Shown: piece by piece, positions 1 through 9,443 of the stretch
How the letters are laid out: each line of letters opens with the position of its first letter
Position numbering within the stretch: the first letter of the stretch is position 1
NCBI GenBank assembly: GCA_003258405.1
Contig: QKPN01000002.1
Span: forward strand, 496,001 to 560,000
From: Rhodobacteraceae bacterium DSL-40
Lineage (GTDB): Bacteria > Pseudomonadota > Alphaproteobacteria > Rhodobacterales > Rhodobacteraceae
Direction: 5' to 3'
DNA length: 64,000 nt
Notes under the pieces: model-generated
The model's database searches: none
What the model saw: the letters and a program-made list of their open reading frames with translations, nothing else
What the model was told of the DNA's origin: nothing
Translations under genes and position numbers: made by a program

Positions 1-407
1 GCGCCGCGGATGCCCGCGTAGGTCTCGCCATGGGTCGGCACCTCGGTGACGGCGGCGACGCAGTCGGCCCCCTTGAGGATCGCCAGCGCCACGCACCAGT
101 TCGGCATGCCGTGGAGATAGGGCGAGGTGCCGTCGATCGGGTCCATCACCCAGGTGAAGCCCGAGCGGCCGGGGGTGAGGCCGTATTCCTCGCCGAGAAA
201 GCCATCGTCGGGGAAGCGCGCGCCGATCGCCGCGCGCAGCTCGCGCTCCACGGTGCGGTCGGCTTCGGAGACCACGTCCTGCGGGCCGCCCTTGGCCTCG
301 ACGACGAGCCGGTCGCGGTCGAGCCAGAAGCGGTGGGCGGTGCGGCCCGCCTCGGCGGCGACCTCGAGGGCGAGATCGTGGCGGGCGCGGATTTCGGGAT
401 CGGTCAT
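1..407 (-). CDS. Inositol monophosphatase family protein (3' end outside window)
   Basis: The visible N-terminal 135 residues carry the hallmarks of the Mg-dependent inositol monophosphatase/CysQ/histidinol-phosphatase superfamily: an early Asp/Glu cluster (VSEAD), the metal-binding GEE motif near residue 71, and WVMDPIDGTSPYLHG (canonical WVIDPIDGT) near residue 90. The family hydrolyses small phosphate monoesters. Which substrate applies (inositol phosphate, histidinol phosphate or PAP) cannot be decided because the C-terminal half lies beyond base 1. The start is an ATG at 405-407, reading MTDPEIRARHD. It is the last gene of the minus-strand side left of the origin, separated from smr by about 64 bp. 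It is distinct from the cysQ copy at 27.2 kb. Confidence 0.85.
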   Translation of the reverse strand, partial: MTDPEIRARHDLALEVAAEAGRTAHRFWLDRDRLVVEAKGGPQDVVSEADRTVERELRAAIGARFPDDGFLGEEYGLTPGRSGFTWVMDPIDGTSPYLHGMPNWCVALAILKGADCVAAVTEVPTHGETYAGIRG

Positions 408-471
408 CGGACGGCGGCTCCTCTGGCTCGGCGGGCTTCGCAGCCGCACCATCGGGGCACGGGGTGAAAAG

Positions 472-1059
472 TCAAGCGCCGGAGCGGCTGCGCGCAAGGT
501 AGACATAGAACGCGCCGTCACCGCCATGACGGCGGTGGGCCGGGGCGAGATGCAGCACCTTGTGGGTGAGCGGCGGCAGCGAGAGCCAGTGCGGCACCGA
601 GCGGCGGAGCACGCCGCCCGCGCTTTCCCCGGACATGAAATCCTCGCCCGGCCGGCCCTTGCCGGTGATGACGAGGACGAGCCGGAGGCCGCTTGCATGG
701 GCGTTGAAGACAAAGCCCGTGAGCGCGGCATGGGCGCGCGCCGCCGTCATGCCATGGAGGTCGATGCGGGCCTCGGGCTTGAGCTGGCCGCGGCGCAGCC
801 GGTCGAAGCGGCGGCGGTCCATGCGGACGCCGGGGGCCGCGGGGGGCTCCGGCGCGCGGGGTTTCGCCGCCGCCGCCGGGATCCGCGGCGGAGCGGGAGG
901 TGTCAGCGGCGGTGGCGGCGGGGGCGCGAGGCTGACGGGCTCGAGCACGGGCGGCTCGTCGGTGGCGGCTTCGGGGTTGAGCGGCACGACGGTCGCCCGG
1001 AGGCGCTCCCAGAGTGCGCGCTCCTCGGCACTCAGATCGCGCCGCCGCCGTTTGCCCAT
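472..1059 (-). CDS. Smr domain-containing protein
   Basis: 195 residues. The N-terminal ~75 are low-complexity and Pro/Ala-rich. A C-terminal Smr domain follows, with the diagnostic LHG at residues 101-103, the ITGKG turn at 131-135 and a terminal HGGDGAFYVYL at 178-188. Stand-alone Smr proteins are typically nucleic-acid endonucleases related to the MutS2 C-terminal domain. The biological role of this alphaproteobacterial subgroup is not settled. The gene starts 24 bp after the tim44 stop and is probably cotranscribed with it. A lytic transglycosylase gene (mltA) that I would expect between the two in related genomes is absent. Confidence 0.88.
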   Translation of the reverse strand: MGKRRRRDLSAEERALWERLRATVVPLNPEAATDEPPVLEPVSLAPPPPPPLTPPAPPRIPAAAAKPRAPEPPAAPGVRMDRRRFDRLRRGQLKPEARIDLHGMTAARAHAALTGFVFNAHASGLRLVLVITGKGRPGEDFMSGESAGGVLRRSVPHWLSLPPLTHKVLHLAPAHRRHGGDGAFYVYLARSRSGA

Positions 1060-1083
1060 CGCCGGTCTCCCGCCGTCATCTTC

Positions 1084-1749
1084 TCAGCCGCCGGTGCCGC
1101 TCAGGTGCCAGTTCGGGTTGTCGGAGGTCATGTCGCGGCTGAAGGTCCAGACATCGCGCTGCTGCTTGAGCTCGTTGGGCGCGCCCTCGACCACTTCGCC
1201 CGAGGAGTCGCGCACCACGGAGGTGAGCTCGCCCACGAAGCGCATGATGATGTCGGCCTCGTTGGTGGCGCTGTCGAAATGGGCATCGATCAGCTTCACC
1301 TCGCGAATGCCGGAGAACTGCGCCTCGACGGTGTAGCCCTTGCGGTTGCGCTCGCCGATGGCGGAGGCGAAGGGTTCGTAGACCTCGGAGGCGAGGAAAC
1401 CGCGGAGCGTATCGAGATCGCCGTTCTCGTAGGCCATCACGATCATTTCATAAGCCGCACGGGCGCCGTGGCTGAATTCGGACACCGAAAAGTCGGGATC
1501 GACGCGTTTCATCTCCGCCAGCGCCTTGCCCGCGGGCGACTCCGGATCGATGATGTCGGCAATATCCCGATCGACGCCGCCACCCTCGATCACGTCAAAT
1601 GTGCGATCATTGGCTACAGATGCGTTGCGATCCGGAACTTCCCGCGGCTTTTCGAAGCCTTCGCGCGTACCAAGCACGTTGCGAAGACGCAGGATCAGGA
1701 ACAGTGCAACGCCGGCGAGGATTATGATCTGGATCATTTGCGACCCCAT
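1084..1749 (-). CDS. Tim44/TimA family membrane-associated protein
   Basis: 221 residues. One hydrophobic segment occupies residues 5-22 (IQIIILAGVALFLILRL), followed by a charged linker and a C-terminal Tim44-like domain, roughly residues 80-220, ending in a WxFxRD...NWHLSGTGG pattern typical of the family. The mitochondrial homologue tethers Hsp70 to the import channel. Bacterial members are inner-membrane proteins, and Caulobacter TimA has been linked to membrane-protein complexes. The precise function here is unknown. It is transcribed divergently from fxsA and directly upstream of smr. The start could be M1 or M5 of the open frame. Confidence 0.85.
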   Translation of the reverse strand: MGSQMIQIIILAGVALFLILRLRNVLGTREGFEKPREVPDRNASVANDRTFDVIEGGGVDRDIADIIDPESPAGKALAEMKRVDPDFSVSEFSHGARAAYEMIVMAYENGDLDTLRGFLASEVYEPFASAIGERNRKGYTVEAQFSGIREVKLIDAHFDSATNEADIIMRFVGELTSVVRDSSGEVVEGAPNELKQQRDVWTFSRDMTSDNPNWHLSGTGG

Positions 1750-1872
1750 CGGCCACCCTTTCGGTTATTTTGCCGCCAATTTGTGGCGTTTCTCTCGGTC
1801 GTGACTTATGTAAGCACTCGATATCGCGAAGTCCATTGAGCGGCAGGGCCGCAGGGGGAGGAAACCGGACGC

Positions 1873-2367
1873 ATGTGGCTGTTTCTGATATTTGTCGGCG
1901 TTCCGATCCTCGAAATCGCCCTCTTCGTCAAGGTGGGCGGCGCGATCGGCCTCGGGCCGACGCTGCTCATCGTCATTCTGACCGCGATCATCGGCACCGC
2001 GCTGATGCGGCGGCAGGGGATGGCGGCGCTCGCACGGCTGCAGCAGCAGCTTGAGCAGGGCGGCGATCCCGTCGGGCCGATCGCCCATGGCGCGCTGATC
2101 CTCGTCGCGGGGATGCTGCTGCTCACGCCGGGCTTCTTTACTGATACCATGGGACTGCTTCTGTTGATACCCGCGGTACGCGACCGTGTGATCGCCTGGG
2201 GGGGAAAGCGCATCACGGTGCAGACCGTTTCCTTCGGGCAGACCCGGCGAAGCGCGCCGCACCGCCCTGCCCCGCCCGCGGGCAATGACACGATCGACGT
2301 GGACTACGAGGTGATCGACGAGGACGCGCCGCGCGGCAGTTCGGGCTGGACCAAGCATCCGAAGTGA
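1873..2367 (+). CDS. fxsA: FxsA family membrane protein
   Basis: 164 residues. The FxsA domain covers about residues 1-120, with three to four hydrophobic helices: MWLFLIFVGVPILEIALF at the N-terminus, then LGPTLLIVILTAIIGTAL, then a segment ending LLTPGFFTDTMGLLLLIP. The LLTPGFFTDTMG motif is highly diagnostic. E. coli FxsA overexpression suppresses F-exclusion of phage T7; the native role is a small inner-membrane protein of unknown function. The polar C-terminal tail (residues 120-164) is variable. It is divergent from tim44 and followed by secB after an 82 bp gap, the usual order in alphaproteobacteria near the origin. Confidence 0.92.
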   Translation: MWLFLIFVGVPILEIALFVKVGGAIGLGPTLLIVILTAIIGTALMRRQGMAALARLQQQLEQGGDPVGPIAHGALILVAGMLLLTPGFFTDTMGLLLLIPAVRDRVIAWGGKRITVQTVSFGQTRRSAPHRPAPPAGNDTIDVDYEVIDEDAPRGSSGWTKHPK

Positions 2368-2449
2368 GACCTGCGGCTGCGTTGTGACCCGAAGCGCGGC
2401 ATGCTAGACCGCGCCAGGATCGGACTCCTCGAGAAGGAAAACACGACAC

Positions 2450-2944
2450 ATGGCTGATGAAACCAGCAACGGCGCCGAAGCGCCGGCACTGCCGAAACTT
2501 CAGATCCTGACCCAGTATGTCCGGGACATGTCCTTCGAGAACATCGCGGTCCAGAAGGGCCTCGCCTCGGAAGGCAAGCCCGACATCCAGGTTCAGGTCA
2601 ATCTCGATGCCAAGCAGCGCGGCGGCGACCGCTTCGAGGTCTCGATCAAGCTGACCGCGAATTCGACAATCGGCGAGAACCCGGTGTTCATCCTCGAGAT
2701 CGACTATGCCGGGCTCTTCGTGATCCAGAACGTGCCGAAGGAACAGCTGCATCCGTTCCTGATGATCGAATGCCCGCGCCAGATCTTCCCGTTCCTGCGC
2801 CGGATCGTGAGCGACGTGACCCGCGATGGCGGCTATCCGCCGCTCAACCTCGAGCCCATCGACTTCATCGGCCTCTACCGGGCCGGAATGGCGCGGCAGG
2901 CCGAGCTGCAGAAGGAAAAGGAAGAGGTGGCCGGGAGCGCCTGA
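2450..2944 (+). CDS. secB: Protein-export chaperone SecB
   Basis: 164 residues, normal for SecB. Motifs include ILTQYVRDMSFENI near residues 24-37, QVQVNLDAKQ, the acidic ILEIDYAGLF strand, and the C-terminal half with LMIECPRQIFPFLRRIVSDV and RDGGYPPLNLEPIDFIGLY. SecB forms a homotetramer that holds preproteins unfolded and delivers them to SecA in the cytosol. A GAGAAGGAAA ribosome-binding site precedes the ATG. It converges on dnaQ with only 13 bp between the two stop codons, so there is little room for a terminator. Confidence 0.97.
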   Translation: MADETSNGAEAPALPKLQILTQYVRDMSFENIAVQKGLASEGKPDIQVQVNLDAKQRGGDRFEVSIKLTANSTIGENPVFILEIDYAGLFVIQNVPKEQLHPFLMIECPRQIFPFLRRIVSDVTRDGGYPPLNLEPIDFIGLYRAGMARQAELQKEKEEVAGSA

Positions 2945-2957
2945 GCCCCCTGCCCCT

Positions 2958-3644
2958 CTATTCGGCGTTCCAGAGGGCCGGGGCGCCGAGGGCCGCGATG
3001 AAGGCCGCGTGCGCCTCGCGCTCCGCTTCGGTCAACCGGGACGGAAGCGGGCGCGGCCGGGGACCGGGACGCCAGTCGCCGCCGGCCCCGCCGCCGGCGC
3101 TCGAATGCACCACCGAGAGCGAGAAATCGGGCTGCCGCCCGCCCATCAGTTCGAGATAGACCTCCGCCAGCAGCTCGGAGTCGAGCAGCGCGCCGTGTTT
3201 CTCGCGGCCGGAATTGTCGACGCCGAAGCGGCGGCAGAGCGCGTCGAGCGTGTTCTGCGCCCCCGGAAAGCGCCGCCGGGCGATGTCGAGCGTATCGACG
3301 GCCTGCGCCCAGGGAAGTGACGGCTTCTTCACCCAGCCAAGCTCCGCATTGAGGAACTTCATGTCGAAGGCGGCATTGTGGATGACGAGCTTCGCATCCC
3401 CGACGAAATCGAGAAACTCCTGCGCGATCTTCGCGAAGACCGGCTTGTCGGCGAGAAACTCCGTCGAGAGGCCATGTACCGCGAAGGCCTCCTGCGGCAT
3501 GTCGCGCTCGGGATTGATGTACTGGTGATAGGTCCGGCCGGTCGGCATCAGGTTGCGCAGCTCCACCGCGCCGATCTCGACGATCCGGTCGCCCGATGTC
3601 GGATCGAAGCCGGTGGTTTCGGTGTCGAGTACGATTTCACGCAT
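2958..3644 (-). CDS. dnaQ: DNA polymerase III epsilon subunit (3'-5' proofreading exonuclease)
   Basis: 228 residues from the chosen ATG. DEDDh exonuclease motifs are intact: ExoI DTETTG (Asp7, Glu9), Exo[13 protein letters not shown], and Exo[17 protein letters not shown]. The variable C-terminal ~50 residues would bind the alpha polymerase subunit. The protein edits misincorporated bases in the replisome. I chose [12 protein letters not shown] rather than an ATG eight codons upstream because an AGAGGGGG site lies at the right distance and the family begins here. The ATG overlaps the coaE stop by 8 bp (3637-3644), indicating translational coupling in the maf-aroE-coaE-dnaQ operon. Confidence 0.96.
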   Translation of the reverse strand: MREIVLDTETTGFDPTSGDRIVEIGAVELRNLMPTGRTYHQYINPERDMPQEAFAVHGLSTEFLADKPVFAKIAQEFLDFVGDAKLVIHNAAFDMKFLNAELGWVKKPSLPWAQAVDTLDIARRRFPGAQNTLDALCRRFGVDNSGREKHGALLDSELLAEVYLELMGGRQPDFSLSVVHSSAGGGAGGDWRPGPRPRPLPSRLTEAEREAHAAFIAALGAPALWNAE

Positions 3645-4257
3645 CGAGATGCCCCCTCTTGCCGCCACGGATCTCGGCGATGACCTCCTCCACCGCCTGA
3701 CGGGCGGATTCGAGGCCGAGATCGGTGCGGATCACGAAATCCGCCCGGAGACGCTTTTCCGCATCCGGGATCTGGCGCGCAAGGATATGTTCGAGTGTGA
3801 GGTCCGACATGCCCGGCCGCTCCATCACGCGCGCGCGCTGCACCTCGACCGGGGCCGTCACCACGGCCACGCCGTCGAGCCATGTCTCGGCGCAGGTCTC
3901 GTAGAGCAGCGGAATGTCGAAGAGCAGGATCTCGGCCTCGGCATTCTGCTGCAGGAAGGCCTCGCGATCGTTGCGGACCAGCGGATGCACCCGCTCCTCG
4001 AGCACCGGCAGCAGGCCGGGATCGGCGGCAACCGCGGCGCGCAGGGTATCGCGATCGACCCCTCCGCGCCTGATCGCTTCGGGAACGAGCTCGCCGATCA
4101 CCGCGACTCCCGCTCCACCGGGGGCATAGAGCCCATGAACAACGGCATCGGCATCCCAGACCGGAACCCCCTGCCCCGCGAACATCGCCGCGGTGGTCGA
4201 TTTGCCCATGCCGATCGACCCGGTCAGCCCCAGTCTGTAGGGACGCCGCCGTTTCAT
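3637..4257 (-). CDS. coaE: Dephospho-CoA kinase
   Basis: 206 residues. The N-terminus reads [15 protein letters not shown], a P-loop at residues 13-21, followed by [12 protein letters not shown], the family's conserved DxD region. HPLVR and [10 protein letters not shown] in the middle match the CoA-binding and lid regions. CoaE phosphorylates the 3'-hydroxyl of dephospho-CoA, the last step of coenzyme A synthesis. The ATG shares an ATGA overlap with the aroE stop, and the 3' end overlaps dnaQ by 8 bp. It is the third gene of a tightly coupled minus-strand operon leading away from the origin. Confidence 0.96.
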   Translation of the reverse strand: MKRRRPYRLGLTGSIGMGKSTTAAMFAGQGVPVWDADAVVHGLYAPGGAGVAVIGELVPEAIRRGGVDRDTLRAAVAADPGLLPVLEERVHPLVRNDREAFLQQNAEAEILLFDIPLLYETCAETWLDGVAVVTAPVEVQRARVMERPGMSDLTLEHILARQIPDAEKRLRADFVIRTDLGLESARQAVEEVIAEIRGGKRGHLDA

Positions 4258-5087
4258 TCCCGCATCACCGCCGTCCGAAGGGCCTCGTCGACCACCGGAT
4301 TGCCGCCAAACCAGGCGCGGAAGCCGGGAATGCCCTGATGGAGCAGCATTCCGAGGCCATCAACGGTACGGAACCCCTGGTCCGCCGCACTTTGAAGGAA
4401 CGGAGTCATGAGTGGCTCATATACTATGTCGGTCACTACAGCCTCGGGCCAAGCGGCGCGAAGATCAAGCGTCATCGGCGGCTGGCCCTTCATGCCGAGC
4501 GATGTGGTGTTCACAATGGTGGCAGCTTCCGAGGCGCCCTCCGCCGCCGCATCCCAGTCGATGACGCGGATTTTCGGCCCGAAATGATCCGCCAGCGCCT
4601 CGGCCCGGTGCCGGCTGCGGTTGGCGAGGCGGATTTCCGGCGCGCCGCTTGTCAGAAGCGCGTGCAGGATGGCGCGCGCCGCGCCGCCGGCACCGAGCAC
4701 CAGCGCGGGGCCTTCGGCGCCGGTCCAGCCGGGGGCGTTCTGGCGGAGGTTTTCGAGAAACCCGAAGGCATCGGTGTTGTCGGCGTGAAAGCTGCCGTCG
4801 GGATTGAAGGTCAGGGTATTGGCCGCGCCGATCTGCCGCGCGGCGTCGGAGAGGGTGGCGGCACGGGCGAGAACCGCCTCCTTGTGCGGGATCGTCACGT
4901 TGACGCCGCGAAATCCGAGCGTTGCCAGCGCCGCGAGACCCGCGTCGAGCGCCTCCGGCGCGAGGCCGATCGGCACATAATATCCGGCGATGCCCTCGCG
5001 CGCGAGCCAGTGGCCATGAAGTTTCGGGGAGCGGGAATGGCCGATCGGCCAGCCGACGACCCCGGCGAGCGGAGGACGATGCGTCAT
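4254..5087 (-). CDS. aroE: Shikimate dehydrogenase (NADP+)
   Basis: 277 residues. The substrate domain shows [14 protein letters not shown] near the N-terminus, NVTIPHKE (catalytic Lys) and NTDAFGF (catalytic Asp). The NADP Rossmann fold has [10 protein letters not shown] and the NRSRHRAE phosphate-binding loop. The C-terminus has [10 protein letters not shown]. The enzyme reduces 3-dehydroshikimate to shikimate in aromatic amino acid synthesis. It overlaps maf and coaE by 4 bp each (ATGA), so all three are probably translated from one message. Confidence 0.97.
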   Translation of the reverse strand: MTHRPPLAGVVGWPIGHSRSPKLHGHWLAREGIAGYYVPIGLAPEALDAGLAALATLGFRGVNVTIPHKEAVLARAATLSDAARQIGAANTLTFNPDGSFHADNTDAFGFLENLRQNAPGWTGAEGPALVLGAGGAARAILHALLTSGAPEIRLANRSRHRAEALADHFGPKIRVIDWDAAAEGASEAATIVNTTSLGMKGQPPMTLDLRAAWPEAVVTDIVYEPLMTPFLQSAADQGFRTVDGLGMLLHQGIPGFRAWFGGNPVVDEALRTAVMRE

Positions 5088-5713
5088 GTCTGTCCGATGC
5101 CTCTTGTGCGCAGGAAACCCAGAAGTTCGAGCAGCGGCAGGCCCAGGATGGAGAAATAATCGCCGCTCACATGGGTGAAGAGCTGTGCGCCACGGGCCTC
5201 GAGCCGATAGGAGCCGACCGTCTCGCAGAGTGTTTCGCCCTCGGCCGCGATATAGTCGTCGAGAAATGCATCCGAAAAGCGCCGCATGGCGAGTTTTGCC
5301 CGGCCGATGTTGCGCCAGACGGGCCGGACGTCCTCGTAGACCACGGCGGCGGAGAGCAATTCGTGCGTCCGGCCGCGCAGGAAGGCGAGCTGATCGCGGG
5401 CGGCGGCGAGATCGGCGGGCTTGTCGAGGATCCGGCCCTCGCAGACCAGGACCTGGTCGGCCCCGATGACGATGGCGCCCGGATGGCGATTTGCGCCGCG
5501 ATGCGCCTTGTACTCGGCCAGCGTATCGGCTACATCTCTTGCAGACGCATTTTCCGCCGCAAGGCTCGCCTTGATCGCCGCCTCATCGACGGCGACCGGA
5601 TCGCGGGTGAAGGGAATTGCCGCGTTCTGAAGGAGCGCGGCGCGCGCCCGGGAGCCTGAGGCGAGAATCACCGGGCGCATCTCGGGGGGATCGGTCGGAA
5701 AATGCTCTGTCAT
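5084..5713 (-). CDS. maf: Maf family nucleoside triphosphate pyrophosphatase
   Basis: 209 residues. The family signature [11 protein letters not shown] lies near residues 18-28, with the substrate-binding VDEAAIKAS region, IGADQVL and the [13 protein letters not shown] segment. Maf proteins hydrolyse non-canonical or modified nucleoside triphosphates (dTTP/UTP or m7GTP) to monophosphates; the sequence alone does not fix which. This is the first gene left of the probable replication origin and heads the operon maf-aroE-coaE-dnaQ. Two possible starts exist; the reported ATG at 5711-5713 gives a 12-residue extension before the conserved RPVILASGS. Confidence 0.94.
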   Translation of the reverse strand: MTEHFPTDPPEMRPVILASGSRARAALLQNAAIPFTRDPVAVDEAAIKASLAAENASARDVADTLAEYKAHRGANRHPGAIVIGADQVLVCEGRILDKPADLAAARDQLAFLRGRTHELLSAAVVYEDVRPVWRNIGRAKLAMRRFSDAFLDDYIAAEGETLCETVGSYRLEARGAQLFTHVSGDYFSILGLPLLELLGFLRTRGIGQT

Positions 5714-6274
5714 GGGGGTCTAATGCGGCCTCGGTACGGGTCTCGCAAGGGCTTCACGCCAGCCGCGGGTCCTCGAAAACGGTCCGAAAGCAAAGAATCC
5801 TGCGGACAGATGTGTGGATAACGCGGTGGGATGCGTGCGCGAATCCTGTGCGGTAATCATTCTTAACGAATTCTTTCCATGTCCCCTCCATTCGTTACCA
5901 CCAGTTATCCACGGTGCATCGTTTGAGTCACAGGGATTGGGATAACTTTTGGCGCCTCGGTGAGTCTCAAGCCGAGGAATCGGGATTCCGATTTTGACCC
6001 GCCGGTCAATAGGTATATAACCCTCTGAAATGTAATGATAAAAAAATCGGCTTCAAAAACGCTCGGCGCCGATCGCGTTTTCCCACAGTGGATAACTCCT
6101 GTGGAAAACTTTGTGGGAAAATCTGGAGTACCGGTTATCCCCATGACTCACCGGCTCTTTCTACCTAAACAAAATCAAAGCCTGAAAGGTCTTTCTATGA
6201 GTGGATAAGCCCTCGCTTGCACGCTTTGCGAGATGTGCTAGCCCGGATATCGAACCTGACTTCGGAGAGACCCA
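5714..6274. other. oriC: Probable chromosomal origin of replication (oriC)
   Basis: This 561-bp gap without a convincing gene separates divergent operons (maf leftward, hemJ rightward). DnaA-box-like sequences: TGTGGATAA at 5813-5821 (exact complement of TTATCCACA); single-mismatch versions at 5905-5913 (TTATCCACG), 6087-6095 and 6200-6208 (AGTGGATAA), and 6135-6143 (TTATCCCCA); a weaker one at 5937-5945. The segment 6011-6060 is 35/50 A or T in an otherwise GC-rich region and could be the unwinding element. Seven GANTC sites fall between 5795 and 6149. In Caulobacter the maf-aroE-coaE-dnaQ side also flanks the origin, and parS sites with parAB lie 3-8 kb away here. The identification is inference from these signals. 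Confidence 0.82.
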
Positions 6275-6730
6275 ATGTTCGATCTGCTCTCGGAGATGTA
6301 TCTCTGGACCAAGGCCTTCCACGTCATGTCGATGACAGCCTGGATGGCCGGCATGTTCTATCTTCCGAGGCTCTTCGTGTACCACGCCGAACGGGGAGCG
6401 CCCGGCTCGGAGGTTTCGGAAACGCTGAAGATCATGGAACGCAAGCTTCTGCGGCTCATCGTCAACCCGGCGATGGTCGCGACCTGGCTTTTCGGGATCC
6501 TCTTGCTTCTGACCCCGGGGGTCGTGTCATGGACACAGGATCTCTGGATCTATCCGAAGCTCGCCGCTGTGCTGATGCTCACCTGGATGCATCACTGGCT
6601 GGTAAGACGTTGGAAAGAATTTCGGGATGATAAGAATACCAGAACAGGACGCATTTACCGCCTCATGAACGAGGTTCCGACGCTCGCACTGGTCATTATC
6701 GTCATCATGGTGATCGTGCGGCCGATTTGA
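6275..6730 (+). CDS. hemJ: Protoporphyrinogen IX oxidase HemJ
   Basis: 151 residues, a four-helix membrane protein of the HemJ (UPF0093) family. Conserved features are WTKAFHVMSMTAWMAGMFYLPRLFVYH with His16, the MERKLLR-INPAM-like region, WIYPKLAAVLMLTWMHHW and NEVPTLALVIIVIMVIV at the C-terminus. HemJ oxidises protoporphyrinogen IX to protoporphyrin IX in haem and bacteriochlorophyll synthesis and replaces HemG/HemY in many alphaproteobacteria. It is the first gene to the right of the putative origin and is read away from it; rho follows after 102 bp. Confidence 0.96.
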   Translation: MFDLLSEMYLWTKAFHVMSMTAWMAGMFYLPRLFVYHAERGAPGSEVSETLKIMERKLLRLIVNPAMVATWLFGILLLLTPGVVSWTQDLWIYPKLAAVLMLTWMHHWLVRRWKEFRDDKNTRTGRIYRLMNEVPTLALVIIVIMVIVRPI

Positions 6731-6832
6731 CATGATGGCCAACTTGTGACAATGAACCCCAAAAGGGGTGGCGTTCTGCCAGTATTCCCTTCCTTCCTCA
6801 TAAACGCATCTCCCTCATAATCAGAGTTTGCA

Positions 6833-8116
<1,284 letters not shown>

Positions 8117-8126
8117 GAAGGCACAT

Positions 8127-9440
8127 GTGGGTGCGGCGTCTAAAGACACAATATTCGCTCTGGCGACCGCGCCCGGTATAGCCGGCGTTTCTGTGGTTCG
8201 GATTTCCGGGCCACAAGCTTTGACTTCACTATACTTGCTTTGTGGCAAAAAGCCGCATCCGCGACTTGCTTCTCTTTTCTGGGTCAATAATCCCAACACC
8301 GGCAAGCGCATCGATCGGGCGCTGGTCCTCCTGTTTCCGGGGCCCGCAAGTTTCACCGGCGAAGATGTGGTGGAGCTGCATCTGCATGGCAGCCCCGCGG
8401 TCGTGCGCGCCGTGCTGCGCATTCTCGGTCAGGTTCCGAAGGTGCGGCTTGCCGAACCTGGCGAGTTTACCCGCCGGGCGGTGCTGAACGGCAAGCTCGA
8501 TATTGTCCAGGCCGAGGGGCTCGGGGACCTGCTGGCCGCCGAGACGGACGCGCAGCTCAAGCTGGCGCTCGATGTCATGGAAGGCCGGCTTTCGCGGCAG
8601 GCGCTCGGCTGGCGGGACAGTCTCCTTCAGGTGCTGGCGCTGATTGAGGTGACCATCGATTTTTCCGACGAGGAACTGCCCGAGGGCGTGCTCGATCCGG
8701 CGGTGGACATGATCGCCGGGTTGGCCCGAGAGATGCGCGGCATGGTCTCCGGCAGCTCGGTCGCCGAGCGGCTGCGCTCCGGATTCGAGGTGGCGATTGT
8801 CGGGCGGCCGAATGCCGGGAAGTCGACCTTGCTCAACTGGCTTGCGGGCCGTGAGGCGGCGTTGACGTCGCCCCATGCCGGGACGACTCGGGATGTGCTC
8901 GAAGTGCGTCTCGATCTCGGCGGAATTCCCGTGACCTTTCTCGACATGGCGGGGCTGAGAGACTCCGAAGACGAGATCGAATCGCTTGGCATTCGGCGGG
9001 CACGTGAGCGCGCGGAACGTGCCGATATCCGACTCTTTTTGTTGGCTGACGGGGAGTCGACCGACGGGATCGGTGTTGCGGTCGAGGCTCATGATCTGGT
9101 GCTGCATGGGAAGGCCGATGTGGCGGCTTCTTCCGGCCGTGGGATCTCCGGGCTGACGGGGGCGGGGGTTCCCGAAATGCTTCGCGAGCTGGAAGCGATC
9201 CTCGGTGAGAGGGTTGCGCGCGCGAGCCTGCTTTCGCACGATCGGCAGCGAAAGGCGGTCGAGGAAGCGCTGATCTGGATTGACGCGGCTGAGGTCGGCT
9301 TGCGCTCCGGCGGCGTCGATGTCGAACTGGTATCTGCAGATATCCGCAGTGCCGTCACAGCGCTTGATTACCTGGTCGGAAAGGCCGATATCGAGGCAGT
9401 GTTCGACATCATCTTTCGGAACTTCTGTCTGGGAAAGTGA
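8127..9440 (+). CDS. mnmE: tRNA modification GTPase MnmE
   Basis: 437 residues. The start is a GTG at 8127 preceded by AGGAAGG; the ATG two bases upstream is out of frame. The N-terminal tetrahydrofolate-binding domain begins DTIFALATAPGIAGVSVVRISG. A helical domain is interrupted by a G domain with GRPNAGKST near residue 226, AGTTRD and DMAGLRD. The C-terminus ends FCLGK, carrying the catalytic Cys of the FCIGK motif. With MnmG it installs carboxymethylaminomethyl or related groups on the wobble uridine of several tRNAs. It lies 3 bp upstream of mnmG in the same operon. Confidence 0.97.
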   Translation: MGAASKDTIFALATAPGIAGVSVVRISGPQALTSLYLLCGKKPHPRLASLFWVNNPNTGKRIDRALVLLFPGPASFTGEDVVELHLHGSPAVVRAVLRILGQVPKVRLAEPGEFTRRAVLNGKLDIVQAEGLGDLLAAETDAQLKLALDVMEGRLSRQALGWRDSLLQVLALIEVTIDFSDEELPEGVLDPAVDMIAGLAREMRGMVSGSSVAERLRSGFEVAIVGRPNAGKSTLLNWLAGREAALTSPHAGTTRDVLEVRLDLGGIPVTFLDMAGLRDSEDEIESLGIRRARERAERADIRLFLLADGESTDGIGVAVEAHDLVLHGKADVAASSGRGISGLTGAGVPEMLRELEAILGERVARASLLSHDRQRKAVEEALIWIDAAEVGLRSGGVDVELVSADIRSAVTALDYLVGKADIEAVFDIIFRNFCLGK

Positions 9441-9443
9441 TCC

